A stretch of DNA of 7,476 nt, taken from JBBDWZ01 sp050732575. GTDB taxonomy: Bacteria > Gemmatimonadota > Gemmatimonadetes > Longimicrobiales > RSA9. Under the pieces are notes generated by a model. That model made no database searches and was not told the origin of the DNA. It was given only the letters and a program-made list of their open reading frames with translations. The translations under genes and the position numbers were made by a program. Below, one piece after another: positions 1 through 5,778 of this stretch (positions are counted from its first letter, which is position 1; every line of letters starts with the position of its first letter). The DNA is taken from positions 1-7,476 of the forward strand of contig JBOHRF010000252.1 in NCBI GenBank assembly GCA_050732575.1, written 5' to 3'.

Positions 1-153
1 AGCCACCTGGTATAGAAGCGGCTGGAACAGGTGGAAATTGCGGCGATCCACCAGCGTTATCCGCACGGGTAGCCGGCGCAGTGCCTTGGCACAATAAAGG
101 CCACCAAAACCGCCGCCAAGGATCACCACGCGCGGCTGGGAGCGTGTACTCAT
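1..153 (-). CDS. Type II NADH dehydrogenase-like FAD/NAD(P)-binding oxidoreductase (N-terminal part only)
   Basis: The gene starts at the ATG complementary to 151-153 and runs off the left edge, so only 51 residues are visible. They contain a Rossmann-fold dinucleotide-binding loop, VVILGGGFGGLYCAKAL (residues 9-25, GxGxxG type), which binds the FAD ADP moiety. The next strand is VRITLVDRRNFHLFQPLLYQ (30-49), ending in the acidic residue D36 that usually contacts the ribose. The phrase 'NFHLFQPLLYQVA' is characteristic of NDH-2 and related pyridine nucleotide-disulfide oxidoreductases. Known members are peripheral, single-subunit enzymes that pass electrons from NADH to quinone without pumping protons. 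It is divergent from the EcsC-like gene, with 78 bp between the chosen starts. The family is secure; quinone specificity cannot be judged from this fragment. Confidence 0.9.
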   Translation of the reverse strand, partial: MSTRSQPRVVILGGGFGGLYCAKALRRLPVRITLVDRRNFHLFQPLLYQVA

Positions 154-218
154 GATCGAAAGATTGTGAGCCGACGCCCCGGGCGCCAACCGGCGCGCAG
201 GTTGCATGTTCGGGCCGC

Positions 219-224
219 GGAGGG
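219..224 (+). promoter_or_regulatory. Ribosome binding site deciding the EcsC-like start
   Basis: GGAGGG lies 7 bp before the ATG at 232. The alternative GTG at 166 has no comparable purine-rich site before it. This favours the 376-residue product. Confidence 0.6.
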
Positions 225-231
225 ACTTGCC

Positions 232-1362
232 ATGGTACAGAGCCACCCAAGCTGGCGTGCCTTTGCGCGCGAGACCGGCAACGCGTTACGCGACCGCCTG
301 GATCGCATTGCATCCATCACTTCCGAGGAACGCCAGCTGCTGGCCCGGCGCGTAGAACAAGCCATTGCCAATGCGCTCGAAGTGCCGCCCGACCTGAAAC
401 AACAAATCGAAGAAAGTGCAGCCCGTCTCATTGCCCGCAGTGTTACCATGGACCCGGTGGCAATTGCCTGGGAGCGTACGCGAGAGCGCGCGCGCCGCAC
501 CGCAGCAATTGGTGCGGTGACCACGATTCCGGCCGTTGTCCCCGGACTGGGCAGTGCGCTGGCCGCTCTTGGCCTGGTCACTGACTGGCGCTTCGTGGCG
601 CAGCAACAACGCAACCTGGTACTCGAGATTGGCGCCCTCTTCGGTCTCTGGCCCGACGACCCGACCCAGGAAACTCGCAACCTGTTTCTGCTCGCCACCG
701 CCACCGCGTTTGCCGCACCCGGAGGCGGCCGAATCGTGACTGACGTGCTGGCCCGTCAGATCGCTCGTCGGGGCGTGGCTCGACTGCTGCCCGGCGCGGG
801 CGCCGCCGTGGCGGGCGCTCTCAATTACATCGCAACCATCGCCATCGGACGCGCCGCCATCGAACAGTTCGGATCACAAGCCGGCTTCGAGGTCCATGGC
901 CTTTTCCCCGTTCAGGCACACCCCGCAATGCCCTGGCTTCGCAACGCCATCGTTGATGCCATGGAGTCTGGACGCGAGACCAACCTGGTTTCGCCTGAAG
1001 CGGCGCGCGCCCTGGCTGAACTCTCGATCGGCGAACGCGATGAGCTCATTGACCTGGCTGCCGCTCTCACCCTCGCCCGCGGCGACGACCACAATCGAAT
1101 ACTCGCCTGGCTCGGTGACCGACTCGGGTTCAGCGCCAACGAAATCGACCATATCGTTCAGCGGTCAACGCGCTGCACACTTCCATTCCGCGAAAGGCTG
1201 GGCTCTGCGCTGGCCGGCTTTGCCGAGCGCAGCGCAGACCACGTGAACTCGGTCTGGCGGCGCGTGGAACGGCTGGCCCGCCGTAAATGGGCCAACTCTT
1301 TCAATCATAACAACAAACGCCCATCGAAAAGACGTAGTCGCGCGCCCCGTCGGCGTTCCTGA
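232..1362 (+). CDS. EcsC-like protein with TerB-like C-terminal region and basic tail
   Basis: This 376-residue protein has no experimentally defined function that I recognise. I chose the ATG at 232 because GGAGGG (219-224) lies 7 bp upstream. A GTG at 166 would add 22 Arg-rich residues and almost abut the divergent gene. Residues 1-88 are charged and helical. Two glycine/alanine-rich hydrophobic stretches follow: about 91-118 (IGAVTTIPAVVPGLGSALAA) and 182-213 (LLPGAGAAVAGALNYIATIA, then GRAAIEQF). The order of these stretches, the 'R..VLEIGALFG' between them and the 'P..GA..GA.NY' pattern resemble EcsC family proteins. Residues about 263-310 (ALAELSIGERDELIDLAAAL through LGFSANEID) look like a TerB-type helical domain. 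The tail from about 341 is strongly basic. No signal peptide is seen; a membrane-associated cytoplasmic protein is inferred. EcsC is a family resemblance only. Confidence 0.7.
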   Translation: MVQSHPSWRAFARETGNALRDRLDRIASITSEERQLLARRVEQAIANALEVPPDLKQQIEESAARLIARSVTMDPVAIAWERTRERARRTAAIGAVTTIPAVVPGLGSALAALGLVTDWRFVAQQQRNLVLEIGALFGLWPDDPTQETRNLFLLATATAFAAPGGGRIVTDVLARQIARRGVARLLPGAGAAVAGALNYIATIAIGRAAIEQFGSQAGFEVHGLFPVQAHPAMPWLRNAIVDAMESGRETNLVSPEAARALAELSIGERDELIDLAAALTLARGDDHNRILAWLGDRLGFSANEIDHIVQRSTRCTLPFRERLGSALAGFAERSADHVNSVWRRVERLARRKWANSFNHNNKRPSKRRSRAPRRRS

Positions 1363-1375
1363 CTCCGCGTTTTCC

Positions 1376-1405
1376 TTGACTTCTTTTCGGTTCTGGCAAC
1401 ATAGT
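1376..1405 (+). promoter_or_regulatory. Predicted sigma70-type promoter of the GntR/ABC operon
   Basis: TTGACT (1376-1381) matches the -35 consensus at five of six positions. CATAGT (1400-1405) matches the -10 consensus at four of six, with an 18-bp spacer. Transcription would start near 1412, inside the palindrome at 1403-1426 and about 24 bp before the GTG at 1436. The -10 element overlaps the left edge of the palindrome, a normal arrangement for direct repression. Confidence 0.55.
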
Positions 1406-1426
1406 GTACTAGAGTTCTAGGACACT
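1403..1426. promoter_or_regulatory. Palindromic operator, probable GntR (YtrA-type) autoregulatory site
   Basis: Two 11-bp arms, AGTGTACTAGA and TCTAGGACACT, are separated by 2 bp (GT). They are perfectly complementary except for one position (A opposite G at the sixth base of the arm). The site starts within the predicted -10 and ends just before the Shine-Dalgarno of the GntR gene. GntR regulators bind as dimers to inverted repeats, and YtrA-subfamily members commonly repress their own operons. Assigning the site to the adjacent regulator is inference from position and symmetry. Confidence 0.75.
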
Positions 1427-1435
1427 AGGAGCTTC

Positions 1436-1834
1436 GTGATCATCAACATCTCGCAGAACGATGATCGGCCGATTTACGTGCAGATCATGGATGAGGTGAG
1501 GCGGGCCATCGTGCTGGGCACGCTGCGGCCCGATGAGGCCCTGCCGTCGGTACGGCAGCTAGCCGCAGAACTGCGACTGAATCCGAACACGGTGCAGCAG
1601 GCCTATCGTGAGCTGGAGCGGGAGGGCGTGGTGTACGTGCGCCGTGGCCAGGGCACGTTCGTGGCGGAGCCGTTATCCACCAAACCTGATCGGGACAAGC
1701 TGGCGGTATCGGTGGCGGAGCGCGCGTTGCGCGAGGCGTATCGGAGTGGGCTTTCGGCGGACGAGTTGATCGCTGCCATTCGTTCGCTGTGCACGCATCA
1801 CACGCGCGAGCGGCGCGCGGCAGGTCGGGCATGA
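1436..1834 (+). CDS. GntR family transcriptional regulator, YtrA subfamily
   Basis: This 132-residue DNA-binding protein is probably a repressor of its own operon. The N-terminal winged helix-turn-helix includes RPIYVQIMDEVRRAIVLGTL (11-30), the helix-turn-helix LPSVRQLAAELRLNPNTVQQ (36-55) continuing to AYRELEREG, and the wing VVYVRRGQGTFVA (65-77). The remaining 55 residues form only a short helical dimerisation tail (about 85-120). They are too small for the FCD or UTRA ligand domains of other GntR subfamilies, and this short tail defines the YtrA type. Start: GTG at 1436, with AGGAG at 1427-1431 and a short 4-bp spacer. The stop overlaps the next gene's start as ATGA (1831-1834), so translation is probably coupled. 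In known ytr-like operons such a regulator responds to cell-wall-active compounds; the ligand here is unknown. Confidence 0.93.
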   Translation: MIINISQNDDRPIYVQIMDEVRRAIVLGTLRPDEALPSVRQLAAELRLNPNTVQQAYRELEREGVVYVRRGQGTFVAEPLSTKPDRDKLAVSVAERALREAYRSGLSADELIAAIRSLCTHHTRERRAAGRA

Positions 1835-2742
1835 TTCCGCGCCAGATCGAAGGTCACGCCCTGGCCGTACGAACGCGCAGTCTGGTCAAGCACTATCGGG
1901 ATCGCTGTGCGCTGGACGGCTTCAGCATGACCGTGCCGGAGGGCGCGTTTTACGTGTTGGTTGGCCCGAACGGCTCGGGTAAGACCACTGCGTTTCGGAT
2001 CATGCTTGGCTTGTGCGAGCAGGACGGTGGTGATGTGAGTGTGTTTGGCCGCGATCCTGAGGAAGGTGCGGCGGTGCGCGCCAACATTGGCTATGTGCCG
2101 GAGCGTCACAGCGACTTGTTGGAATGGCTGACGGTCAGGCAGATGCTGGACCATCATGCCGCGTACTATCCTGCGTGGGATGACAAATATGCGGCAGCCC
2201 TGATAGACGAGTTCAGTCTGCGCATGAACACGAAGATAGCGCGGCTGTCGAAGGGTGAGGCGCGGCGGGTGCAGCTGGTCATGGCCATAGCGCATCGGCC
2301 GGCGTTACTGCTGCTGGATGAGCCGACCGATGGTCTGGATCCCTTGGCGCGCGATCGCATGTTTGGCATTCTGGCCGATCACATTGCCGACAATCCCACC
2401 ACTGTCGTAGTAGCTACGCATCTCGTGTATGAGATGGATCGACTGGCCGATCATTTGGGTGTCATGCGTGATGGTCGTTTGACGGCGCAGGTGGCGCGCT
2501 CTGAGCTGGAGCGGCAACTGCGCCGCTACACGCTGGAGGTTCCGGATGGCTGGCGCAATGCCGTGACGCTGGGCAGTTCACTGCTGCGGCGTAATGGCAC
2601 GCAACGCGAGTTTCAGTGGACGGTATGGGGCGACGAGCGTGCCGTGATGCACAAACTTTCCGTCAGTGGTGCACATGTGCGCTCGGTAGCGCCGCTCAAC
2701 TTTCAAGATGCAGCATTGGCACTTCTCAGCATGTGCGAGTGA
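1831..2742 (+). CDS. ABC transporter ATP-binding protein (YtrB/CcmA-like)
   Basis: This 303-residue cytoplasmic ATPase would energise the membrane protein encoded next. Visible motifs are Walker A GPNGSGKT (45-52), a Q-loop region IGYVPE with Glu91 instead of Gln, signature LSKGE (139-143) instead of LSGGQ, Walker B LLLLDE (159-164), D-loop GLDP (168-171) and the switch histidine H197 in VVVATH. All catalytic residues are present. Glu in the Q-loop and LSKG-type signatures occur in exporter-type ATPases of the CcmA/YtrB/BcrA group. About 80 residues after the ABC core (from about 225) form an extra C-terminal domain, possibly regulatory. The ATG at 1831 was chosen because it overlaps the regulator's stop as ATGA; an upstream in-frame codon at 1789 would run deep into the regulator gene. 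No solute-binding protein is encoded nearby, which favours export or sensing over uptake. Confidence 0.93.
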   Translation: MIPRQIEGHALAVRTRSLVKHYRDRCALDGFSMTVPEGAFYVLVGPNGSGKTTAFRIMLGLCEQDGGDVSVFGRDPEEGAAVRANIGYVPERHSDLLEWLTVRQMLDHHAAYYPAWDDKYAAALIDEFSLRMNTKIARLSKGEARRVQLVMAIAHRPALLLLDEPTDGLDPLARDRMFGILADHIADNPTTVVVATHLVYEMDRLADHLGVMRDGRLTAQVARSELERQLRRYTLEVPDGWRNAVTLGSSLLRRNGTQREFQWTVWGDERAVMHKLSVSGAHVRSVAPLNFQDAALALLSMCE

Positions 2743-3524
2743 TGAACATGAGCAAGACAGTTTCACGCGTTCCGAGTGTGGCCGTGGTACTGCGTCAACA
2801 GCTGCGCTTGATCGATCGTGCGCGCGCCTTTCCGGTCATGGTGGCGATACTTGCCGGCCTCTCCATTCTGTCGCTTGGTCTGGACCTGATGGATCTGCCC
2901 TGGGGTTGGCTGCCGTTGCCGGGTTTCCTGATTGGCAGTATCGCCTGGGCACCGCTGGTGTGGCGCGGTCAGGGGTTACTACAGCGGCAATACCACCGCA
3001 CCTTGCCGGTGAATCACCTGCAACACGATTTGCTCAAGATTGCGGCGGGTGCGATCTGGCTCTGCGCGGCGCTGGCCATCGTGTTGTTACCCATACTGGG
3101 CGCCGCCGCGCTGCGCGAGCCCGGCTTCCTGACCGGACCCTCACCATTGGTGTGGCTCGCCTTCTTCACCGGGCCACTCATTGTGTATCTGTTGGTCTCC
3201 TGCGTGCCCCTGCTCACGAATCGACCACTGGAGTGGATGCTCGGCATAACGGCCGGTATGGTTGGCCTCTACATGTTGGCGGAGCAATATCGCGTCGAGC
3301 CCATTCAAGCGTTGCTGGCGGGTTTGTTTGGTGGCGGTCTTGGGTTAGGGCAGGCATTGGGCGGCGCCTACAGAGATCAGCCGTGGGAAGCGTACGTGGG
3401 ACTGGAGAGCACGCTGATCGAGCCGTCCGACATGGCCTCGTTGATGGTGACTGGGGTGTGGCTGGTCGTTGCGTTTGCGGCCGTTTGCACGGCATCGCGC
3501 GTAGGCAACAAGATGAGTGCGTAG
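2742..3524 (+). CDS. ABC-2-like transporter permease subunit
   Basis: This 260-residue integral membrane protein is the probable partner of the preceding ATPase. Hydrophobic segments lie at about 30-49, 56-73, 99-120, 135-158, 164-181, 187-208 (glycine-rich) and 232-252, giving six or seven membrane spans. The phrase RTLPVNHLQHDLLKIAAG (86-103) before the third span resembles the 'LPvs...l..K' loop of ABC-2 permeases, which couples to the ATPase. The ATG at 2742 shares one base with the ATPase stop (TGATG), supporting translational coupling; the ATG at 2748 is an alternative. A longer in-frame reading from 2616 would overlap the ATPase gene and is not credible. Sequence conservation is low, so no substrate can be assigned. 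It is the last gene of the operon. Confidence 0.82.
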   Translation: MNMSKTVSRVPSVAVVLRQQLRLIDRARAFPVMVAILAGLSILSLGLDLMDLPWGWLPLPGFLIGSIAWAPLVWRGQGLLQRQYHRTLPVNHLQHDLLKIAAGAIWLCAALAIVLLPILGAAALREPGFLTGPSPLVWLAFFTGPLIVYLLVSCVPLLTNRPLEWMLGITAGMVGLYMLAEQYRVEPIQALLAGLFGGGLGLGQALGGAYRDQPWEAYVGLESTLIEPSDMASLMVTGVWLVVAFAAVCTASRVGNKMSA

Positions 3525-3536
3525 AGTCGCGCGGCG

Positions 3537-3556
3537 ACCGCGGTCAGTGCCGCGGT
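3537..3556. terminator. GC-rich hairpin at the convergent gene junction (possible bidirectional terminator)
   Basis: ACCGCGG (3537-3543) and CCGCGGT (3550-3556) form a perfect 7-bp stem with a 6-nt loop. It lies 12 bp after the permease stop and overlaps the stop region of the opposing deacetylase gene at 3544-3546. No T-tract follows on either strand, so it is not a canonical intrinsic terminator. It could stall polymerase or protect 3' ends. Confidence 0.4.
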
Positions 3557-4623
3557 GAGCCTGGCTTAGCCGGCGTGGTCGTTGGTGTTGCGTTGCCGCG
3601 CGCCACTACCGCTGGATTGCCATCCGAGACGTAACCGGTGCCCGTCTTCTCCAGGTAATCCATCGCTTTTTCCAGGTCACTACCCGTTACCTGCAGCCGA
3701 TCCAGACTGTAGGCATCGAAGTTGGGATCGTGCGGACCACGGGTGGGTCCACCCGCGACTTCCAAAACGGCATCGTGTTGGTACGAGATCGTGCGGCCGC
3801 TCTTGGGATCCGTCCATGCGCCCTTGCGGGCCAACTCGCGGTTCTTGGGCCAGAGCCCGAGTGGCAATGCCAATACTCGGATGCGATAACCGGGCACTGC
3901 GGAATCCACTGCCATCTGTAGCCGTGCAATCTGCTCCTGCACGAAGGCATCGTCGTACTTGGAAAGCTGAGCATGCCAAAGTGTGTGGTTGCACAGCTCG
4001 AATCCCTGCTCGGCCAGGAACTTCACCTTGCGGTGCCGCCATTCCGTTTTCTGGCCTTCAATGTCCTTGTTGCCGAAGAAGGATCTGCCTGCTTCCGCGC
4101 CCGACAGCAGACAGAACACGGCCTTGTTGCGCCAATCGGAATGCTGCGTGGCAAAGTCCAGCCAGATGCCGACCGCGCTGGTGGGATCGATCTCGAGTTG
4201 ACCGTTGCGCTCCAAGAAGCGGAACTGCGAAGGCGACGCGTCATCGAACGTGATTACGACCGGCGAGAGGCCGGCCGGCAAATCGATTTTGCGATCGACC
4301 AGCTCACTGGCCGAGATGGGCCGATAGCCGCGTTGGTAAAGCAACTCGAGATCCTTGCGGAACCGATCGCGCTGCCGCTCCCAGCGTGCTTCGTTTGCAC
4401 CCACCAGGTGGTACTCGAGAACCATGACACGGCCCAGCTCATTGGGCGCGCGCGCCGGTTCAGTGGATGGAGTCGGCGCGGGCGTGCTGACGGTGTCAGC
4501 GGACTGGGCGCTGGCGCGCGCGATGGGTCGAACGCTGCTGTCCGCGTTCGTGCCGCCCTTTTCGTTGGAGCAGGCACCTGAAAGCAGCGCGCAGTACAAG
4601 GCAAGGAACCAGCGGGATCGCAT
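3544..4623 (-). CDS. Polysaccharide deacetylase-like probable lipoprotein
   Basis: This 359-residue exported protein has a NodB/carbohydrate esterase 4-type domain. The N-terminus MRSRWFLALYCALLSGAC fits a lipoprotein signal with Cys18, but Ser at -3 makes the lipobox non-canonical. A low-complexity Ala/Pro/Ser/Thr linker (to about 60) follows. The domain begins with VMVLEYHLVG. Motif 1 is VVITFDD (D127, D128: catalytic base and metal ligand). Motif 2 is HTLWH (H213, H217: metal ligands). The usual motif 3, RxPxG, reads ALPLG (252-256) and lacks the arginine. Known relatives remove N-acetyl groups from peptidoglycan, chitin or capsule; the metal site here looks intact but the substrate is unknown. 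The ATG at 4623 was chosen over the in-frame GTG at 4635, though neither has a clear Shine-Dalgarno. It lies 94 bp downstream of the LAS/LysM gene on the same strand, perhaps one transcript. Confidence 0.85.
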   Translation of the reverse strand: MRSRWFLALYCALLSGACSNEKGGTNADSSVRPIARASAQSADTVSTPAPTPSTEPARAPNELGRVMVLEYHLVGANEARWERQRDRFRKDLELLYQRGYRPISASELVDRKIDLPAGLSPVVITFDDASPSQFRFLERNGQLEIDPTSAVGIWLDFATQHSDWRNKAVFCLLSGAEAGRSFFGNKDIEGQKTEWRHRKVKFLAEQGFELCNHTLWHAQLSKYDDAFVQEQIARLQMAVDSAVPGYRIRVLALPLGLWPKNRELARKGAWTDPKSGRTISYQHDAVLEVAGGPTRGPHDPNFDAYSLDRLQVTGSDLEKAMDYLEKTGTGYVSDGNPAVVARGNATPTTTPAKPGSPRH

Positions 4624-4717
4624 TCTGCTCGTCACTGTTGCTCGTTCATGACAACGGACCGCGTGCCGTCACATCGATGGCCGCAGGTGCAATTCATGTG
4701 CTTGCGTGGTGACGCGA

Positions 4718-5578
4718 CTATTGACCCCCGTCGTCCGCAATGGCAACGGCTGCACCCGGTATGGTGAGCCGTTGACCGGGCCGAATGGTCGAGCGGGCCA
4801 GTTGATTCGCCTCCTTCAATGCGGCCACGGATGTAGAGAACCGGCGCGCAATGGTCCAGAGCGAATCACCGCGTTTGACGGTGTACGTTTCAGCAGTGCT
4901 TTTGGGGGGAGGGCTGATCGTCATTACGGACGAGTACTGCGCTTCAGCGGATGGAGAAGCAATTCTCAAATCACTCGTGCTGGCGGAAGCAATCCTGGAT
5001 TCCGAAGGTCCAGTCCGACCGGCAACGTGCCGGCTGTAGGCGGACGGATATAAGGCAATGTGGTAATGCGCGGGCCGGCGTTCGCGCGTGGCCTCCAGAA
5101 CCCGGCTTCCTTCCAGTTGAGTCAACGTGGTTTCCAGCCAGCGGCGGCACGATGCCTTCCTGCTCACGCGCAGATCGGCGGCCATTCCCGTTGGATGTAC
5201 GGACAACTCGTGTGCATTGCGCGGTTGGCGCGAGAGCGGTCGGGTCAGACTGGTCACTACCAACCGCTCACCGCAGATGGAGCGGTACTGCGCTGCCAAA
5301 CGCTCCACGAAGAGCTTCACTGCGCTGCGTGCGTACGGGAACGAGGCATCGTCCACCACGTAGTCGGCATTGCCGCGCAGCGGCACCAGCAAACCGGTTT
5401 CCACGAATCGACGCACGTCCGCCGACGTGCGCAGAAACGTGAAGTCCTGTTCTTGCGCAATCGTGAATTGACGTTGCATGGCCGCCTGCGACCCGCGCAG
5501 CGATTGCGCTTCCAGGGCCGAAGTCCCGACCAACATCAAAAGCCCAACGGCGGCTGTAGTCCTTCGCATGGTTCCCAT
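4718..5578 (-). CDS. Secreted LAS-type metallopeptidase-like (DUF5715-like) protein with C-terminal LysM domain
   Basis: This 286-residue protein starts with signal peptide MGTMRRTTAAVGLLMLVGTS, with probable cleavage after ALEA (24/25). The catalytic-looking region has SVHPTGMAADLR, a perfect SxHxxGxAxD motif (H128, D135), then E166 and HYH (H171, H173). This is the layout of the zinc site in LAS enzymes (VanY/VanX, MepA, Hedgehog type). The overall pattern, including 'TSLTRPLSRQ' and 'C..WLETTL.QLEGSRVLEA', matches what I recall of DUF5715 proteins. Cys102 and Cys144 could form a disulfide. After a Ser/Ala/Pro linker (about 190-230), YTVKRGDSLWTIARRF through RPGQRLTIPG (231-275) is a LysM peptidoglycan-binding domain. 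A D,D-carboxypeptidase or endopeptidase role in the wall is inferred. ATG 5578 and ATG 5569 are both possible; a TTG at 5617 would put extra residues before the signal peptide. Confidence 0.85.
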   Translation of the reverse strand: MGTMRRTTAAVGLLMLVGTSALEAQSLRGSQAAMQRQFTIAQEQDFTFLRTSADVRRFVETGLLVPLRGNADYVVDDASFPYARSAVKLFVERLAAQYRSICGERLVVTSLTRPLSRQPRNAHELSVHPTGMAADLRVSRKASCRRWLETTLTQLEGSRVLEATRERRPAHYHIALYPSAYSRHVAGRTGPSESRIASASTSDLRIASPSAEAQYSSVMTISPPPKSTAETYTVKRGDSLWTIARRFSTSVAALKEANQLARSTIRPGQRLTIPGAAVAIADDGGQ

Positions 5579-5694
5579 GGAATTAGACACCGAAACCACC
5601 TGGTGCGACTCCCGCAAGAGCGCGTCCCGACCTTCGCCTTTTTCCGCCCTCAGCGGACGCGGGGAACGTCCAGCCGATTTCAGCGGTCCGTCAT

Positions 5695-5773
5695 CTTATA
5701 CGCATCCCAGAGGCCGGGGCTCCATCTGTTTCCCCCAGCCGGGCCATATAGATAATCCAAGTGGGCCAGCCAA
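5695..5773 (-). promoter_or_regulatory. Candidate minus-strand promoters for the LAS/LysM gene
   Basis: On the minus strand, TTGGCT (5773-5768) and TATATG (5750-5745) are spaced 17 bp, each matching consensus at four of six positions. A second, better -10-like box, TATAAG (5700-5695), has no convincing -35. Either would give a leader of more than 100 nt before the ATG at 5578. This is weak evidence from hexamer matching only. Confidence 0.25.
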
Positions 5774-5778
5774 AGCAA

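Noticed and set aside
166..231. GTG start at 166 extending the EcsC-like protein by 22 residues
   Set aside because: The ATG at 232 has GGAGGG at proper spacing; the extension is Arg-rich, lacks a ribosome site and nearly abuts the divergent gene.
150..704. Long minus-strand reading frame opposite the EcsC-like gene
   Set aside because: It is a GC-rich antisense shadow with Arg/Ser-rich low-complexity content, no recognisable domain, and it overlaps the NDH-2 start.
1798..2295. Minus-strand reading frame opposite the GntR/ATPase junction
   Set aside because: The plus strand encodes clear GntR and Walker motifs here; the antisense product has no family features.
2708..3634. 308-residue plus-strand frame overlapping the permease
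   Set aside because: It is a +1 shadow rich in Arg/Gly/Ala without hydrophobic spans; the frame at 2742 gives coherent membrane segments and a stop/start overlap.
3582..4253. Plus-strand frames opposite the deacetylase
   Set aside because: The minus strand carries the TFDD and HTLWH motifs plus a signal sequence; the plus frames are Arg/Pro/Cys-rich noise.
5060..5755. 231-residue plus-strand frame opposite the LAS/LysM gene
   Set aside because: The minus strand shows a signal peptide, zinc-site motif and LysM domain; the plus product has no coherent fold.
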